From: Candidatus Saccharimonadia bacterium
GTDB taxonomy: Bacteria; Patescibacteriota; Saccharimonadia; Saccharimonadales; Saccharimonadaceae
Direction: 5' to 3'
DNA: 5,293 nucleotides
Assembly (NCBI GenBank): GCA_023257055.1
Contig: JALRDG010000027.1
Coordinates: 1 to 5,293, forward strand
Part shown: piece after piece, positions 4,401-5,293 of the stretch
How the letters are laid out: each line of letters starts with the position of its first letter
Position numbering within the stretch: the first letter of the stretch is position 1
Notes under the pieces: generated by a model
Seen by the model: only the letters and a program-made list of their open reading frames with translations
Database searches by the model: none
Told to the model about the DNA's origin: nothing
Position numbers and translations under genes: made by a program

Positions 4401-4961
4401 TCACCTCTCTTTTATCTCAGCAGGAGTTGCAAATGTGGTATAAAATATCCATATTCGCATGTAGACGAAAACTGTAGCGAAGAGCACAAGCAGCAGTGAG
4501 CTGAATCCGAGAATGAGCACATCGCTGCCGTGGCGAACGTCGAACTCGAAAAACTCTATCGAAAGTACGAAGTATAAAATCAGCCCGATGATGCACGACA
4601 TGTTTACCAAAAATGCCCTCGGGAAGTTCGCAACGACAAAGTCCATACGTGTTTGACAACGCGGAATCTTATCTGCAACGACAAGCACAAAACCGGTAAT
4701 AATGAACGAACTCACCATCGTGACGGTAAATGCATCCATCGACTCGGACACGATTCCGTAGACAATTCCAACGAATACAGGAATCGTCGACAGCTTCAAG
4801 ACCGCCAGCAAATGCTTGTGTAGCGACACATATTTTACATACTTCTTCAACTCATATCGAGCTCGAAAGAACGAAAACAGGTATCCAGCAGACAATAAAA
4901 TTGTCAGTACCGTGACAAAAATATCACGATTCGTGTCAAATAACTGAGCGATATATTGCAT
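4401..4961 (-). CDS. Five-helix integral membrane protein, family unknown
   Basis: The 186-residue product has about five predicted transmembrane helices, at roughly 13-32, 53-73, 78-97, 116-136 and 147-172, joined by short loops. The loop between helices 1 and 2 is positively charged (FFRARYELKKYVKYVSLHKH), which by the positive-inside rule would be cytoplasmic. I see no motif of a named transporter or enzyme family. ATG 4961 is chosen because TGAGG (4972-4968) lies 6 nt upstream of it. An in-frame ATG at 4973 (MRKIMQ...) would overlap that ribosome binding site. A longer reading from 5024 starts upstream of the predicted transcription start and is excluded. The gene has its own promoter (5004-5032) and terminator, so it is probably transcribed alone. 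TGA is its stop codon. Confidence 0.85.
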   Translation of the reverse strand: MQYIAQLFDTNRDIFVTVLTILLSAGYLFSFFRARYELKKYVKYVSLHKHLLAVLKLSTIPVFVGIVYGIVSESMDAFTVTMVSSFIITGFVLVVADKIPRCQTRMDFVVANFPRAFLVNMSCIIGLILYFVLSIEFFEFDVRHGSDVLILGFSSLLLVLFATVFVYMRIWIFYTTFATPAEIKER

Positions 4962-5003
4962 TATTTTCCTCATCTGTGAGATATAAAGGAGCGCGTATGG
5001 ACA

Positions 5004-5032
5004 AGTATAGTACGGCAATATCACCCTGTCTA
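5004..5032 (-). promoter_or_regulatory. Promoter of the membrane protein gene
   Basis: On the minus strand TAGACA (5032-5027), a 17-nt spacer and TATACT (5009-5004) form a close match to the sigma-70 consensus. Transcription would start near 4997, giving a leader of about 36 nt with a Shine-Dalgarno. The -35 begins only 9 bases beyond the upstream gene's stop codon, and no terminator is visible between them. Confidence 0.72.
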
Positions 5033-5041
5033 TGAAAATTA

Positions 5042-5290
5042 TTACTGCTCGACGATAATAATTGCCTCAAGCGGCATGTCCATCGTTTTAGCGAATAGGT
5101 CCAGTTTCTGGAATTTGCAAAATGGAATCGGCCGATCGAAGACGTCGAGAACACGGTAGAAATAGAGATACTCAATCGTTTCGCCCTTGAAGTTCTTCGC
5201 GCTTGTCGGCTCATTGATGCGCACGATATACCAACCTTCGGGTTGCTCCGCGAGAATTCTTTTTATTTTTGCGTAGTGATTGAAGGCCAT
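5042..5290 (-). CDS. Orphan protein of 82 residues at the right edge
   Basis: I do not recognise this protein. It is small, soluble and probably beta-rich: GWYIVRINEPTSAKNFKGETIEYLYFYRVLD (19-49) looks like strands joined by a turn, and QKLDLFAKTMDMPLEAIIIVEQ closes the chain. No signal peptide, membrane helix or catalytic motif is seen. The ATG at 5290 is followed by a reasonable N-terminal helix (NHYAKIKRILAEQ), so the protein may be complete. Only three bases lie upstream within the window, so neither a ribosome binding site nor a longer N-terminus can be checked. It shares strand and direction with the membrane protein gene downstream, which has its own promoter. Confidence 0.72.
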   Translation of the reverse strand: MAFNHYAKIKRILAEQPEGWYIVRINEPTSAKNFKGETIEYLYFYRVLDVFDRPIPFCKFQKLDLFAKTMDMPLEAIIIVEQ

Positions 5291-5293
5291 GTT

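Noticed and set aside
4401..4403. Possible recoding of TGA as in some CPR lineages
   Set aside because: Reading through this TGA would add about 14 residues encoded by the terminator hairpin and its T-rich tail; a normal stop fits better.

Overview
The window looks like chromosomal DNA of a small-genome bacterium using the standard genetic code. The compact SecE and NusG, many short proteins without recognisable family, and about 45-50% G+C in most genes suggest a Patescibacteria/CPR member such as Saccharibacteria. That placement rests on recalled resemblance and was not searched. TGA is used as a normal stop, for example by the membrane protein at 4401-4961, which argues against the UGA-glycine code of Gracilibacteria/SR1.

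Layout from left to right. (1) At the left edge, on the minus strand, is the 5' part of a family 2 glycosyltransferase that runs out of the window. (2) Divergent from it is a secE-nusG operon with a near-consensus promoter, a leader hairpin and a strong terminator. The ribosomal protein genes that often follow nusG (rplK, rplA) are absent. (3) Next is a 236-residue acidic orphan protein on the plus strand, converging on (4) a PIG-L/LmbE-type zinc deacetylase on the minus strand. (5) Divergent from the deacetylase, with only 50 bp between the start codons, is a 127-residue orphan. (6) Then come two small orphan genes, each with its own promoter, leader and terminator. The first (3498-3926) is strikingly G+C rich with extreme codon choice. 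The second (4088-4300) has its Shine-Dalgarno in the loop of a hairpin that ends at the start codon. (7) On the minus strand follow a five-helix membrane protein with its own promoter and terminator, and an 82-residue orphan at the right edge.

Two classes of translation start seem to be mixed. secE, nusG, the G+C-rich gene, the 70-residue gene and the membrane protein have clear Shine-Dalgarno sequences. The glycosyltransferase, the 236-residue orphan, the deacetylase and the 127-residue orphan instead have a -10-like hexamer ending 6 or 7 nt before the start codon, as expected for leaderless mRNAs. Only secE-nusG is a convincing operon; the other genes appear to be transcribed singly. No RNA genes, CRISPR arrays, insertion sequences or tRNAs were seen.
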